64,000 bases of DNA from Telmatospirillum siberiense (GTDB lineage: Bacteria; Pseudomonadota; Alphaproteobacteria; Rhodospirillales; Magnetospirillaceae), in contig NZ_PIUM01000013.1 of NCBI RefSeq assembly GCF_002845745.1, positions 62,001-126,000 on the forward strand, given 5' to 3'. The position numbers were made by a program, and so were the translations under genes. Under the pieces are notes generated by a model. It was given only the letters and a program-made list of their open reading frames with translations. It was not told the DNA's origin and ran no database searches. Shown here piece after piece: positions 48,397 to 56,354 of this stretch (position 1 is its first letter; every line of letters begins with the position of its first letter).

Positions 48397-49896
48397 ATGA
48401 CGGTTTCCCAGGAACAGGACATCTGGCGGCAACGGGCGGAGGCGCTCTGCATCCGTTCCCAGGCTTTCATCGGCGGTCGCTTCACCGACGCCCTGGACGG
48501 TCGGCGCTTCGATTGCGTCAGCCCCATCGACGGCCGGGTCGTGGCGCGTGTCGCCGAATGTTCGGACGCCGATGTCGATCGCGCCGTTTCCGCCGCCCGC
48601 CAAGCCTTCGACGATCGCCGCTGGTGCGGCTTGGCCCCGGCCAGGCGCAAGGCCGTGTTGCTGGCTTTCGCGCAGTCGGTCGAAGATCACGCCGAGGAAC
48701 TGGCCCTGCTCGAAACCATCGACATGGGCAAGCCGATTTCCGATTCCCTGTCCGTGGATGTGCCGGCCGCGGCGCGGTGCCTGCGCTGGTACGCCGAGGC
48801 CGTCGACAAGGTTTATGGGGAGGTGGCGCCGACCGCCGACAATGTCCTGGCGACCATAACCCGGGAGCCGCTGGGCGTGGTGGCCGTGGTGGTGCCGTGG
48901 AACTTTCCCATGATCATGACCGCCTGGAAGATCGCCCCGGCGCTGGCCGCCGGCAATTCGGTGGTGGTCAAGCCGGCCGAGCAGAGCCCGCTGACCGCTC
49001 TCCGGTTGGCGGAATTGGCGGCGGAGGCGGGGTTGCCCGACGGCGTCCTGAACGTGGTGCCGGGGTTCGGCCCGGTCGCCGGCCGGGCCCTTGGGCTGCA
49101 TGGGGATGTGAACGGGGCCTTCTTCACCGGCTCGACCGAAGTCGGCAAGCTGTTCCTGCAATATTCCGGACAGTCCAACATGAAGCGGATCGGCCTCGAA
49201 TGCGGGGGTAAAAGCGCGCAGATCATTCTGGAGTCCTGTTCGGATCTCGATACCGCCGCGCAGGCGGCGGCGGGGGCGATTTTCTTCAATCAGGGGGAAA
49301 TGTGCACGGCCGGATCGCGCCTTGTCGTGCAGCGCAGCATCCACGACAAGGTGATGGAACGGTTGGTCGCGCACGCCTCCACTTACCGGCCGGGCGATCC
49401 GCTGGCTCCGAAGACCACCATGGGCGCCCTGGTGGACGAGCAGCATACGCGCCGCGTCCTCGAATATGTCGATATCGGACGGGGCGAGGGTGCCAGGCTG
49501 GTGACGGGCGGAGCCAGGGTCCGCGTCGATAGCGGCGGCTGTTATGTCGAGCCGTCCATTTTCGACGGAGTCAGCAATGCCATGCGCATCGCCCGGGAAG
49601 AGATTTTCGGCCCCGTCCTGTCGGTGATCACCGTCGCCGACGCCGATGAGGCCGTCGCCGTCGCCAACGACAGCGATTACGGCCTGGCGGCCGCAGTGTG
49701 GAGCGACGACGTCAACGTGCTTCATCAAGTGACGCGGCGGCTGAAGGCCGGGGTGGTCTATGCCAATTGCTATGACGCCGACGATATCACGGTTCCCTTC
49801 GGCGGCTTCAAGCAGTCGGGAATCGGCAGGGACAAATCCCTCCATGCCCTCGAAAAATACACCGAATTGAAGAGTACATGGCTGCGTCTGCGCTGA
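48397..49896 (+). CDS. puuC: Gamma-glutamyl-gamma-aminobutyraldehyde dehydrogenase-type aldehyde dehydrogenase
   Basis: A 499-residue ALDH. 'PWNFPMIMTAWKIAPALAAG' forms the cofactor site, Glu is in GLECGGKSAQIILESCSDLD and the nucleophilic Cys in FNQGEMCTAGSRLVVQ. The blocks 'QAFIGGRFTDALDGRRFDCV' and 'YTELKSTWLRLR' at the end fit PuuC. It oxidises gamma-glutamyl-aminobutyraldehyde or aminobutyraldehyde after the oxidase or transaminase step. ATG 48397 follows GCGAGGA; earlier in-frame starts lie in the operator. The transaminase at 50128 follows after a repeat array. Confidence 0.88.
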   Translation: MTVSQEQDIWRQRAEALCIRSQAFIGGRFTDALDGRRFDCVSPIDGRVVARVAECSDADVDRAVSAARQAFDDRRWCGLAPARRKAVLLAFAQSVEDHAEELALLETIDMGKPISDSLSVDVPAAARCLRWYAEAVDKVYGEVAPTADNVLATITREPLGVVAVVVPWNFPMIMTAWKIAPALAAGNSVVVKPAEQSPLTALRLAELAAEAGLPDGVLNVVPGFGPVAGRALGLHGDVNGAFFTGSTEVGKLFLQYSGQSNMKRIGLECGGKSAQIILESCSDLDTAAQAAAGAIFFNQGEMCTAGSRLVVQRSIHDKVMERLVAHASTYRPGDPLAPKTTMGALVDEQHTRRVLEYVDIGRGEGARLVTGGARVRVDSGGCYVEPSIFDGVSNAMRIAREEIFGPVLSVITVADADEAVAVANDSDYGLAAAVWSDDVNVLHQVTRRLKAGVVYANCYDADDITVPFGGFKQSGIGRDKSLHALEKYTELKSTWLRLR

Positions 49897-49908
49897 CGGC
49901 ACGCCCCT

Positions 49909-49957
49909 TAGCCCGAGCGGCGTTTGAGCCCGCCGAAGCCGGAGGCGCAGGCGTCAT
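49909..49957 (+). repeat. Modular REP-like unit, copy C
   Basis: tagcccgagcggcgtttgag through ggcgcaggcgtcat, about 49 bp, the reverse complement of the 29599 unit with about five differences. It is followed by 8 bases and a hairpin. Confidence 0.8.
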
Positions 49958-49964
49958 ATAAACA

Positions 49965-50001
49965 TAAGGCTCTGGGGGGATTATTTCACCCCAGAGCCTT
50001 A
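49965..50001. repeat. Hairpin module after unit C
   Basis: taaggctctgggg and exact complement (13 bp) around a loop containing GATTATTT. The stem is unrelated to that at 29647-29683 but has the same end (taagg) and loop. Confidence 0.75.
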
Positions 50002-50046
50002 GCCCGAGCGGCGCCTGAGCCCGCTGGAGCGGAGCGGAAGCGTCAT
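50000..50046 (+). repeat. Modular REP-like unit, copy D
   Basis: tagcccgagcggcgcctgag through ggaagcgtcat, 47 bp. It is more diverged than copy C in its middle and is followed by ATGAAACG and another stem (50055-50089, loop GATTATTT) that ends 38 bases before the aminotransferase start. Confidence 0.75.
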
Positions 50047-50127
50047 ATGAAACGAAGGGATTGGAGCGATTATTTGGCGACAAGCCCTTAGATTTGCCCA
50101 AAAACAAAAGAACAAGGAGTTTCACAA

Positions 50128-51501
50128 ATGAATCTCGTCAATAAAGGCACCGCCTATTGGCAGGAACTGGACCGTCAGCACCATTGGCATCCCTTCACCG
50201 ATACCCAGGCGCTGAACGCCAAGGGAGCCCGCGTCATCACGCGCTCGAAGGGGGTCTATCTGTGGGATTCGGAAGGCAACCGGATCTTGGACGGCATGGC
50301 CGGGCTCTGGTGCGTCAATCTGGGCTATGGCCGGCGCGAACTGGTCGATGCGGCGACCCAGCAGATGCTGGAATTGCCCTACTACAATAATTTCTTCCAG
50401 ACGACGACGGTGCCCAGCACCGAACTGGCGGCGGCCATCGCCCAGGTGACGCCGGCGGGTCTCGACCGGGTATTCTTCGCCAATTCGGGCTCGGAGGCCA
50501 TCGACACCGCCATCCGCATGGTCCGCACCTTCTGGGCGGTGGAAGGAAAGCCGTCGAAGACCTGGATCATTTCGCGCAAGAATTCCTACCACGGCTCGAC
50601 CATCGGCGGCACCTCGGTGGGCGGTCAAGGCGCGCAGCGGGCGCAAGGGGGGCCGATCCTGCCCGACGTCGCGCTGGTCGACCAGCCGTTCTGGTACGGC
50701 GAAGGGGATGGCATGACCCCCGAAGAGTTCGGCCTGGAGCGTGCGCGCCAGATCGAGGACAAGATTCTTGAGCTGGGGGCGGACAAGGTGGCCGCCGTCT
50801 TCGGCGAACCCATCCAGGGTGCCGGCGGCGTGATCATTCCGCCGTCCACCTATTGGCCCGAGGTGATGCGCATCTGCCGGAAGTACGACGTTCTGCTGAT
50901 GGCCGACGAGGTCATCTGCGGTTTCGGCCGCACGGGCAACTGGTTCGGTTCGCAGACTTTCGGGATGGAACCCGACCTGATGACCATGGCCAAGGGATTG
51001 AGTTCCGGTTATTTGCCGATTTCGGCCGTCGCTGTGGGGCGGCGCGTCGGCGACAGCCTGATCGCCAAGGCGGGGGAGTTCTGCCACGGCTTCACCTATT
51101 CGGGGCATCCGGCGGCGGCGGCCGTCGCCTTGCGCAATATCGAGATCTTGAAAGCCGAAGGTATCATCGACCGGGTGCGGGAGGATATCGGACCTTATTT
51201 CCAGGAACGTCTCGCCACGCTGAGCGGCCATCCGCTCGTCGGAAAAGTCGAAGGCATGGGGCTGATCGCCGGCATTTCCCTGGTCGATAGCAAATCTCCG
51301 AAGAAATTCTTCGAGGCGCCGGGCAAGGTGGGGCAGATCTGCCGCGATCACTGCTTCAATAATGGACTGGTGATGCGGGCGGTGGGGGCTCGGATGGTAC
51401 TGGCGCCGCCCCTGGTGATCACCAGGGGCGAGGTCGATGAACTGGTGGCTTTGGCGGGCAAGGCCTTGGACTTGACGGCCCGCGATCTGGGACGCCTTTA
51501 G
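50128..51501 (+). CDS. spuC: Putrescine-pyruvate-type aminotransferase (class III)
   Basis: A 457-residue PLP enzyme. 'HHWHPFTDTQALNAKGARVI' at the start, 'GMAGLWCVNLGYGRRELVDA', 'FFANSGSEAIDTAIRMVRTF', 'SYHGSTIGGTSVGGQGAQRA', 'LLMADEVICGFGRTGNWFGS' and the PLP lysine in TMAKGLSSGYLPISAVAVG are all of the SpuC/omega-transaminase group, which moves an amino group from putrescine or cadaverine to pyruvate. AAGGAG precedes the ATG. It probably is transcribed with puuC, giving a direct route from putrescine to 4-aminobutyraldehyde beside the gamma-glutamyl route. Confidence 0.87.
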   Translation: MNLVNKGTAYWQELDRQHHWHPFTDTQALNAKGARVITRSKGVYLWDSEGNRILDGMAGLWCVNLGYGRRELVDAATQQMLELPYYNNFFQTTTVPSTELAAAIAQVTPAGLDRVFFANSGSEAIDTAIRMVRTFWAVEGKPSKTWIISRKNSYHGSTIGGTSVGGQGAQRAQGGPILPDVALVDQPFWYGEGDGMTPEEFGLERARQIEDKILELGADKVAAVFGEPIQGAGGVIIPPSTYWPEVMRICRKYDVLLMADEVICGFGRTGNWFGSQTFGMEPDLMTMAKGLSSGYLPISAVAVGRRVGDSLIAKAGEFCHGFTYSGHPAAAAVALRNIEILKAEGIIDRVREDIGPYFQERLATLSGHPLVGKVEGMGLIAGISLVDSKSPKKFFEAPGKVGQICRDHCFNNGLVMRAVGARMVLAPPLVITRGEVDELVALAGKALDLTARDLGRL

Positions 51502-51536
51502 AGCGATTTGCGACCACGTTGGGTCACTTACCCTTT

Positions 51537-51596
51537 CGTCATTGCCGGGCGTGACCCGGCAATCCATGGACCCCCGGATCAAGTCCGGGGGTGACG
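51537..51596. repeat. Two-hairpin alphaproteobacterial intergenic repeat
   Basis: Stem 1 attgccggg-cgtga-cccggcaat (51541-51563), stem 2 acccccgga-tcaag-tccgggggt (51570-51592), flanked by cgtc...gacg. The 'GTCATTGCCGGGCgTGACCC' plus 'CCCCCGGATCAAGTCCGGGG' layout is a widespread REP-like element in alphaproteobacteria. Confidence 0.8.
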
Positions 51597-51690
51597 GAAA
51601 AAATGATGATTCAATACGATCGCGGACCGCTTTAGGCTCTGGAAACTTAAGGGGTGGAGCGACCGGCCGGCGCCCAAAGAGAAAAATCGA

Positions 51691-51725
51691 AAAAAAACCC
51701 GGAATCATCGATTCCGGGTTTTTTT
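51691..51725. terminator. Strong rho-independent terminator
   Basis: A 16-bp stem of seven A, cccggaatc, loop ATC, and gattccggg plus seven T. It is symmetrical and works in either direction; it closes the puuC-aminotransferase unit before potF. Confidence 0.85.
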
Positions 51726-51946
51726 CGCCTTAACCGATAGTTGGCATCGCTTGTGCGAGGTCATCGGAGGGCGGGTGTGAAAAACCACAGAGATCCAGAG
51801 GGGAATGCCGCCCGGTGACGTTAAGGTGAAGCGTTTCGCGACGAAGAGAGTCCTTTTTTGTGCTAACTGATCATATTTTGTGCAAATAGATTGTCTGCCC
51901 AAAATAGTGCCTTCTCAATTGACAGGGGGTAACGGTGGGTTAATAA

Positions 51947-51956
51947 TATGATCACA
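51947..51956. promoter_or_regulatory. TGTGATCACA-type operator upstream of potF, distal
   Basis: tatgatcaca within aatatgatcacatttttt; one mismatch to the core, right flank as in the perfect sites. Confidence 0.6.
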
Positions 51957-52075
51957 TTTTTTGGGTTGCTTGGTTGGGGTGGCGTGAGCGGGTTGCCAAA
52001 TATCATTTAAGACCGGTTCTTTGAGCCAGTCTTCGTCGGATCTATCTTTGCTGATCGCACTTGGTCTCCAATTGA

Positions 52076-52085
52076 TGTGATCACA
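52076..52085. promoter_or_regulatory. TGTGATCACA operator upstream of potF, proximal
   Basis: Perfect 10-bp core in gatgtgatcacaaaag, 99 bases before potF and 129 from the distal site (about twelve turns). Confidence 0.6.
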
Positions 52086-52184
52086 AAAGATCGGGTTGAT
52101 TGTGGTAATAGACAGCCGAAGCCATTTCTGTTCGAAGGACGAGACGTCGCTTTGTGGGATATCGGAATTAGGAAGAGGTGGTAC

Positions 52185-53291
52185 ATGGCCAAGAAACAAT
52201 GTCGCCGAGCGGCGGTTTTCGCTTTCGCTTTGGCAGCACTTTCCGTAACGGGCGCCCATGCGCAGCAGTCTGCCTTGAACATCTACAATTGGAACGACTA
52301 CATCGCGCCCGAAACGGTTCCCGAATTCGAAAAAGCGACCGGCATCAAGGTCACCTACGATCTTTATGACGCCAACGAGACCCTGGAGGCCAAGCTGTCG
52401 GCCGGCGGATCGGGCTACGATCTCGTGGTGCCCAGCCTGGTTCCCTTCGCCGCCCGCCAGATTCAGGCCGGTTTCTATCAGCCGCTGAACAAGGCCAAGC
52501 TGCCCAATGCCGTTCATCTCGACAAATCGCTGCTGGCCCGCATGGCGGTTTACGACAAGGACAATACCTATCTGATCCCCTGGATGACCGGCGTGATCGG
52601 CGTCGCCTACAACGTCGACAAGATCAAGCAGATCATGCCGGACGCGCCGGTGGACAGCCTGCGGATGATCTTCGACCCCGAGGTCGTGTCGAAGTTCAAG
52701 GATTGCGGCGTCTATATGATCGATTCGCCGACCGAGGTCTTCCCGCCGGCGTTGAAGACCCTGGGGCTCAATCCGGACAGCCAGGTCATCGCCGATCTTC
52801 AGAAGGCGGCCGACGTCCACTTCAAGATCCGGCCCTACATCCGCAAATATGACAGTTCGGAATATATCAACGCCCTGGCCAACGGCGATATCTGCGTGGC
52901 CTGGGGCTATTCCTCGGACATTCAGATCGCCAAACACCGCGCCATCGAGGCCGGCAAGGGCGTGCACATCGCCTTTTCGATCCCGAAGGAAGGGGCCCAG
53001 CGTTATATCGACACCATGGCGATCCCCAAGGATGCGCCCCATCCCGAAGCTGCCCTGACCTTCCTCAACTACATCATGCAGCCGGAAGTGATCGCCAAGA
53101 CCAGCAACAAGATCTACGTGCAGAGCGGTAACGCCGACGCCCGGCAGTTCGTGGTCCCCGAGGTCGCCAACGACACCGGCATCTTCCCGACGCCGGAAGT
53201 CGAACAGACCATCTATGCGATCTCGCCCTCGACGCCCGACGTGGATCGGGCCCGCACGAGGTATTGGACCCGCGTTAAAACCGGACATTGA
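52185..53291 (+). CDS. potF: Putrescine ABC transporter substrate-binding protein
   Basis: A 368-residue periplasmic protein. Signal FAFALAALSVTGAHA ends before QQSALNIYNW. 'NIYNWNDYIAPETVPEFEKA' followed by TGIKVTYDLYDANETLEAKL and 'YDLVVPSLVPFAARQIQAGF' closely follows E. coli PotF, which binds putrescine. Later 'CVAWGYSSDIQIAKHRAIEA' and 'PEAALTFLNYIMQPEVIAKT' also fit. ATG 52185 has GGAAGAGG upstream; an earlier Met would sit in the operator. It leads a potFGHI operon. Confidence 0.93.
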   Translation: MAKKQCRRAAVFAFALAALSVTGAHAQQSALNIYNWNDYIAPETVPEFEKATGIKVTYDLYDANETLEAKLSAGGSGYDLVVPSLVPFAARQIQAGFYQPLNKAKLPNAVHLDKSLLARMAVYDKDNTYLIPWMTGVIGVAYNVDKIKQIMPDAPVDSLRMIFDPEVVSKFKDCGVYMIDSPTEVFPPALKTLGLNPDSQVIADLQKAADVHFKIRPYIRKYDSSEYINALANGDICVAWGYSSDIQIAKHRAIEAGKGVHIAFSIPKEGAQRYIDTMAIPKDAPHPEAALTFLNYIMQPEVIAKTSNKIYVQSGNADARQFVVPEVANDTGIFPTPEVEQTIYAISPSTPDVDRARTRYWTRVKTGH

Positions 53292-53393
53292 GATCCAAGG
53301 ACCCGGGGAAGGGATCGGCCCGGCGGCCATCCCTTTCCGGGATACCAATTCCAGCCCGATCAACGGAAATGACAGGGGGAGTTCATTCCCGAA

Positions 53394-54533
53394 ATGCTGA
53401 CCATCAGCCAAGAGGGTTTTCGTCCGTGGACCGACGCCTCCGTCGAACCGCAGTTGAAGATCGAAAACATCGTCAAGACTTTCGATGGTTTCCCGGCGGT
53501 CGATAACGTCAGCCTGAACATCTATCGCGGCGAGTTCTTTTCGCTGCTGGGTGGCTCGGGTTGCGGAAAGACCACTCTGCTACGCATGTTTGCGGGCTTT
53601 CTCACTCCCGACAGCGGACATCTGTCGATCGACGGCCTGGATCTGATACCCCTGCCGCCCTACGAGCGTCCGGTCAATATGATGTTTCAGAGCTACGCCC
53701 TGTTTCCCCATATGTCGGTCGAAAGCAATATCGCCTTCGGTCTGCGCCGTGACGGCACGCCCAAGGACGAGATCGCCGAGCGGGTCGCCAAGGTGCTGGA
53801 CCTCGTCCAGCTCAGCCAGTTCGCCAATCGCAAGCCCACCCAACTGTCGGGCGGCCAGCGCCAGCGCGTGGCCCTGGCCCGTTCGCTGGTGAAGCGGCCC
53901 AACATTCTGCTTCTCGACGAGCCCTTGTCGGCGCTCGACAAGAAGCTGCGCGAGGCCACCCAGTACGAACTGGTGAACATCCAACAGCAGGTGGGCATCA
54001 CCTTCATCATGGTCACCCATGACCAGGAGGAGGCGATGACCATGTCCACGCGCATCGCCGTGATGGACAAGGGCAAGATCGTCCAGGTCGGCACGCCCGC
54101 CGAAATCTACGAATATCCGCAGAACCGCTTCGTCGCCACCTTCATCGGCTCGGTCAATCTGTTCGAAGGGCCCCTGATCGAGAACCTGTCCGACCACGCC
54201 ACCATCGATTGCGACGAATGGGGGGGCAAGATCCAGGTCGGACGCGCCATCGGCTATGGTCTGGGGCATGTCACCACGCTGGGCATCCGGCCGGAAAAGA
54301 TCCGTATCGCCAAGATGCACGACCCCATGGCGTTGGCCAACCGCGCCGTCGGCCATGTCAAGGACGTGGCCTATCTCGGCAACAGTCTCGTCTATCACGT
54401 GGTGCTCGAAAGCGGGAAGATCCTGAAGGCCACCGCCCCCAATCTGGGCAGCACTCCCGATCGGCAGTTCGTCCGCGGCGAGCCGGTTCATATCGGCTGG
54501 GCGCCCAACGCCTGCGTGGTGGTGGAACCATGA
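53394..54533 (+). CDS. potG: Putrescine ABC transporter ATP-binding protein
   Basis: A 379-residue ATPase. 'LKIENIVKTFDGFPAVDNVS' then Walker A GGSGCGKTT, Q-loop FQSYALFPHM, signature LSGGQRQR, Walker B ILLLDEPLSALD and H-loop IMVTHDQEEAM. The C-terminal TOBE region has 'HVTTLGIRPEKIRIAKMHDP' and ends 'HIGWAPNACVVVEP', as in PotG. It drives PotHI. Its stop overlaps potH (ATGA). A 102-base gap separates it from potF. Confidence 0.93.
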   Translation: MLTISQEGFRPWTDASVEPQLKIENIVKTFDGFPAVDNVSLNIYRGEFFSLLGGSGCGKTTLLRMFAGFLTPDSGHLSIDGLDLIPLPPYERPVNMMFQSYALFPHMSVESNIAFGLRRDGTPKDEIAERVAKVLDLVQLSQFANRKPTQLSGGQRQRVALARSLVKRPNILLLDEPLSALDKKLREATQYELVNIQQQVGITFIMVTHDQEEAMTMSTRIAVMDKGKIVQVGTPAEIYEYPQNRFVATFIGSVNLFEGPLIENLSDHATIDCDEWGGKIQVGRAIGYGLGHVTTLGIRPEKIRIAKMHDPMALANRAVGHVKDVAYLGNSLVYHVVLESGKILKATAPNLGSTPDRQFVRGEPVHIGWAPNACVVVEP

Positions 54534-55441
54534 TCGGGCAAGTCCGCTTCCTGGGTGCGCCCAAGCCGGGCGAGGGGCGGCGATGGGTGATCGCCGGTCC
54601 CTTCATCTGGTTCCTGATCTTCTTTCTGGTGCCCTTCGTGGTGGTGGCCAAGATCAGCCTGTCGACGGCGGCTGTCTCCATTCCGCCCTATGTGCCGCTG
54701 ATCAGTTGGGACGACACCGCGACGATGAGCATCGCGCTCCATTTCGGGAATTATCACTTCCTGCTGACCGATCCGGAATATGTGATCGCCTATCTGAGTT
54801 CGCTGCGCAATGCGGCGGTGACGTCCCTCGTCACCCTGGTGATCGGCTATCCTGTGGCCTACCTCATCGCCACCGCGAAGCCCTCCATGCGCGGGCCGCT
54901 TCTCATGCTGGTCATCATGCCCTTCTGGACCAGCTTCCTGATCCGCGTCTATGCCTGGATCGGCATCCTGAAGCCGAACGGCCTGATCAACAATTTCCTG
55001 ATCTGGCTGGGGGCCATCTCCCATCCTCTGGACATTCTCAACAACCAGTTCTCGGTCTATGTGGGCATGGTTTACGCCTACCTGCCCTTCATGGTCCTGC
55101 CGCTTTATTCCTGTCTTGAGAAGATGGACCACTCGTTGCTCGAGGCGGCCTCCGATCTCGGTGCGAAGCCCTTGCGCGCCTTCGTCTCCATCACCCTGCC
55201 ATTGTCGATTCCCGGCATCATCGCCGGCAGCCTGCTGGTCTTCATTCCGGCGGTGGGCGAATACATCATTCCGACCTTGCTGGGCGGCGCCGATACCCTG
55301 ACCATCGGCACCGTGCTGTGGAACGAGTTCTTCGCCAACCGCGACTGGCCGGTGGCCTCCACCGTGGCCGTGGCATTGATCATCCTGCTGGTCGGTCCCC
55401 TGATGCTGCTGCAGCATTTCCAGAGCAAGGAGGACCAATAA
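54530..55441 (+). CDS. potH: Putrescine ABC transporter permease PotH
   Basis: A 303-residue six-helix permease. 'LVPFVVVAKISLSTAAVSIP' and 'PYVPLISWDDTATMSIALHF' are PotH-like, as is 'MPFWTSFLIRVYAWIGILKP'; the EAA loop is 'EAASDLGAKPLRAFVSITLP'. ATG 54530 overlaps the potG stop. It forms the channel with PotI. Confidence 0.93.
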   Translation: MIGQVRFLGAPKPGEGRRWVIAGPFIWFLIFFLVPFVVVAKISLSTAAVSIPPYVPLISWDDTATMSIALHFGNYHFLLTDPEYVIAYLSSLRNAAVTSLVTLVIGYPVAYLIATAKPSMRGPLLMLVIMPFWTSFLIRVYAWIGILKPNGLINNFLIWLGAISHPLDILNNQFSVYVGMVYAYLPFMVLPLYSCLEKMDHSLLEAASDLGAKPLRAFVSITLPLSIPGIIAGSLLVFIPAVGEYIIPTLLGGADTLTIGTVLWNEFFANRDWPVASTVAVALIILLVGPLMLLQHFQSKEDQ

Positions 55442-56301
55442 TGATCGCCTCCCTGACCCGCGGCAGGTTATTCCTGCGTCTGATGATGGGGTTCGCGATG
55501 GTGTTCCTCTATGCGCCCATCATTTCGATCATCGTCTATTCCTTCAACGAGTCCCAGCTGGTGACCGTCTGGTCGCGGTTTTCCACCAAGTGGTACGCCG
55601 CCCTGCTGCAGGATGAGCAGATCCTTCATGCCGCCAAGATTTCGCTGGAAGTGGCGGTCTTAAGCGCCAGCGGATCGCTGGTGGTCGGCACCCTGTCGGG
55701 CTACATCCTGTCGCGCTTCAAGCGTTTCCGCGGCCGCATGCTGTTTTCCGGCATGGTGATGGCGCCGCTGGTGATGCCCGAAATCATCATGGGAATTTCC
55801 CTGCTGCTGCTGTTCGTCGGGATGGAGCAGGTGTTCGGCTGGCCGCAGCGCGACATCCAGACCATCGTCATCGCCCACATCACCTTTTCCACGGCTTTCG
55901 TAGCCGTGGTGGTGCAGAGCCGCCTGGCGGGCATCGACGTGTCGTTGGAGGAGGCCGCCATGGATCTGGGCGCCCGTCCCGGCGAGGTGTTTTTTCTGAT
56001 CACCCTGCCATTGATGGTTCCCGCCCTGCTTTCCGGCTGGCTGTTGGCCTTTTCCCTAAGTCTGGACGATCTGGTGATCACCGCCTTCGTTTCCGGCCCC
56101 GGTTCGACCACCTTGCCGATGGTGGTCTTCTCGAAGGTCCGTCTGGGATTGAATCCGGAAATCAACGCCTTGGCCACGGTGATCATTCTGGCGGTCGGGT
56201 TGGTGTCGGGCCTGGGCGCCCTCAAGACGGCGTTCAAGGTGTTCACCCCTGAGAAGGCCGGTTTGCAAATCAAAGAGGAAAAGTGCGCTTCTCCGGCATG
56301 A
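55441..56301 (+). CDS. potI: Putrescine ABC transporter permease PotI
   Basis: A 286-residue six-helix permease. 'VYSFNESQLVTVWSRFSTKW' after helix 1 is the PotI signature; the EAA loop is 'EAAMDLGARPGEVFFLITLP'. Its ATG shares one base with the potH stop. The porin gene follows closely, so all five genes may be one transcript. Confidence 0.93.
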   Translation: MIASLTRGRLFLRLMMGFAMVFLYAPIISIIVYSFNESQLVTVWSRFSTKWYAALLQDEQILHAAKISLEVAVLSASGSLVVGTLSGYILSRFKRFRGRMLFSGMVMAPLVMPEIIMGISLLLLFVGMEQVFGWPQRDIQTIVIAHITFSTAFVAVVVQSRLAGIDVSLEEAAMDLGARPGEVFFLITLPLMVPALLSGWLLAFSLSLDDLVITAFVSGPGSTTLPMVVFSKVRLGLNPEINALATVIILAVGLVSGLGALKTAFKVFTPEKAGLQIKEEKCASPA

Positions 56302-56354
56302 GCTGGAGGTCGGGATCCATCGCTTTGGCGAAAAAGCAAGGAGATGAACAGAAG

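Larger units (their letters stand above)
51502..52184. other. 683-bp region between the aminotransferase gene and potF
   Basis: No gene. In order: a two-hairpin repeat (51537-51596), a strong terminator (51691-51725), a degenerate actgatcata palindrome (about 51866-51875), and two operators (51947-51956, 52076-52085). It is AT-richer towards potF. Confidence 0.65.

Noticed and set aside
48382-49902. 506-codon open frame opposite puuC
   Set aside because: Shadow of a complete aldehyde dehydrogenase with catalytic Cys and Glu.
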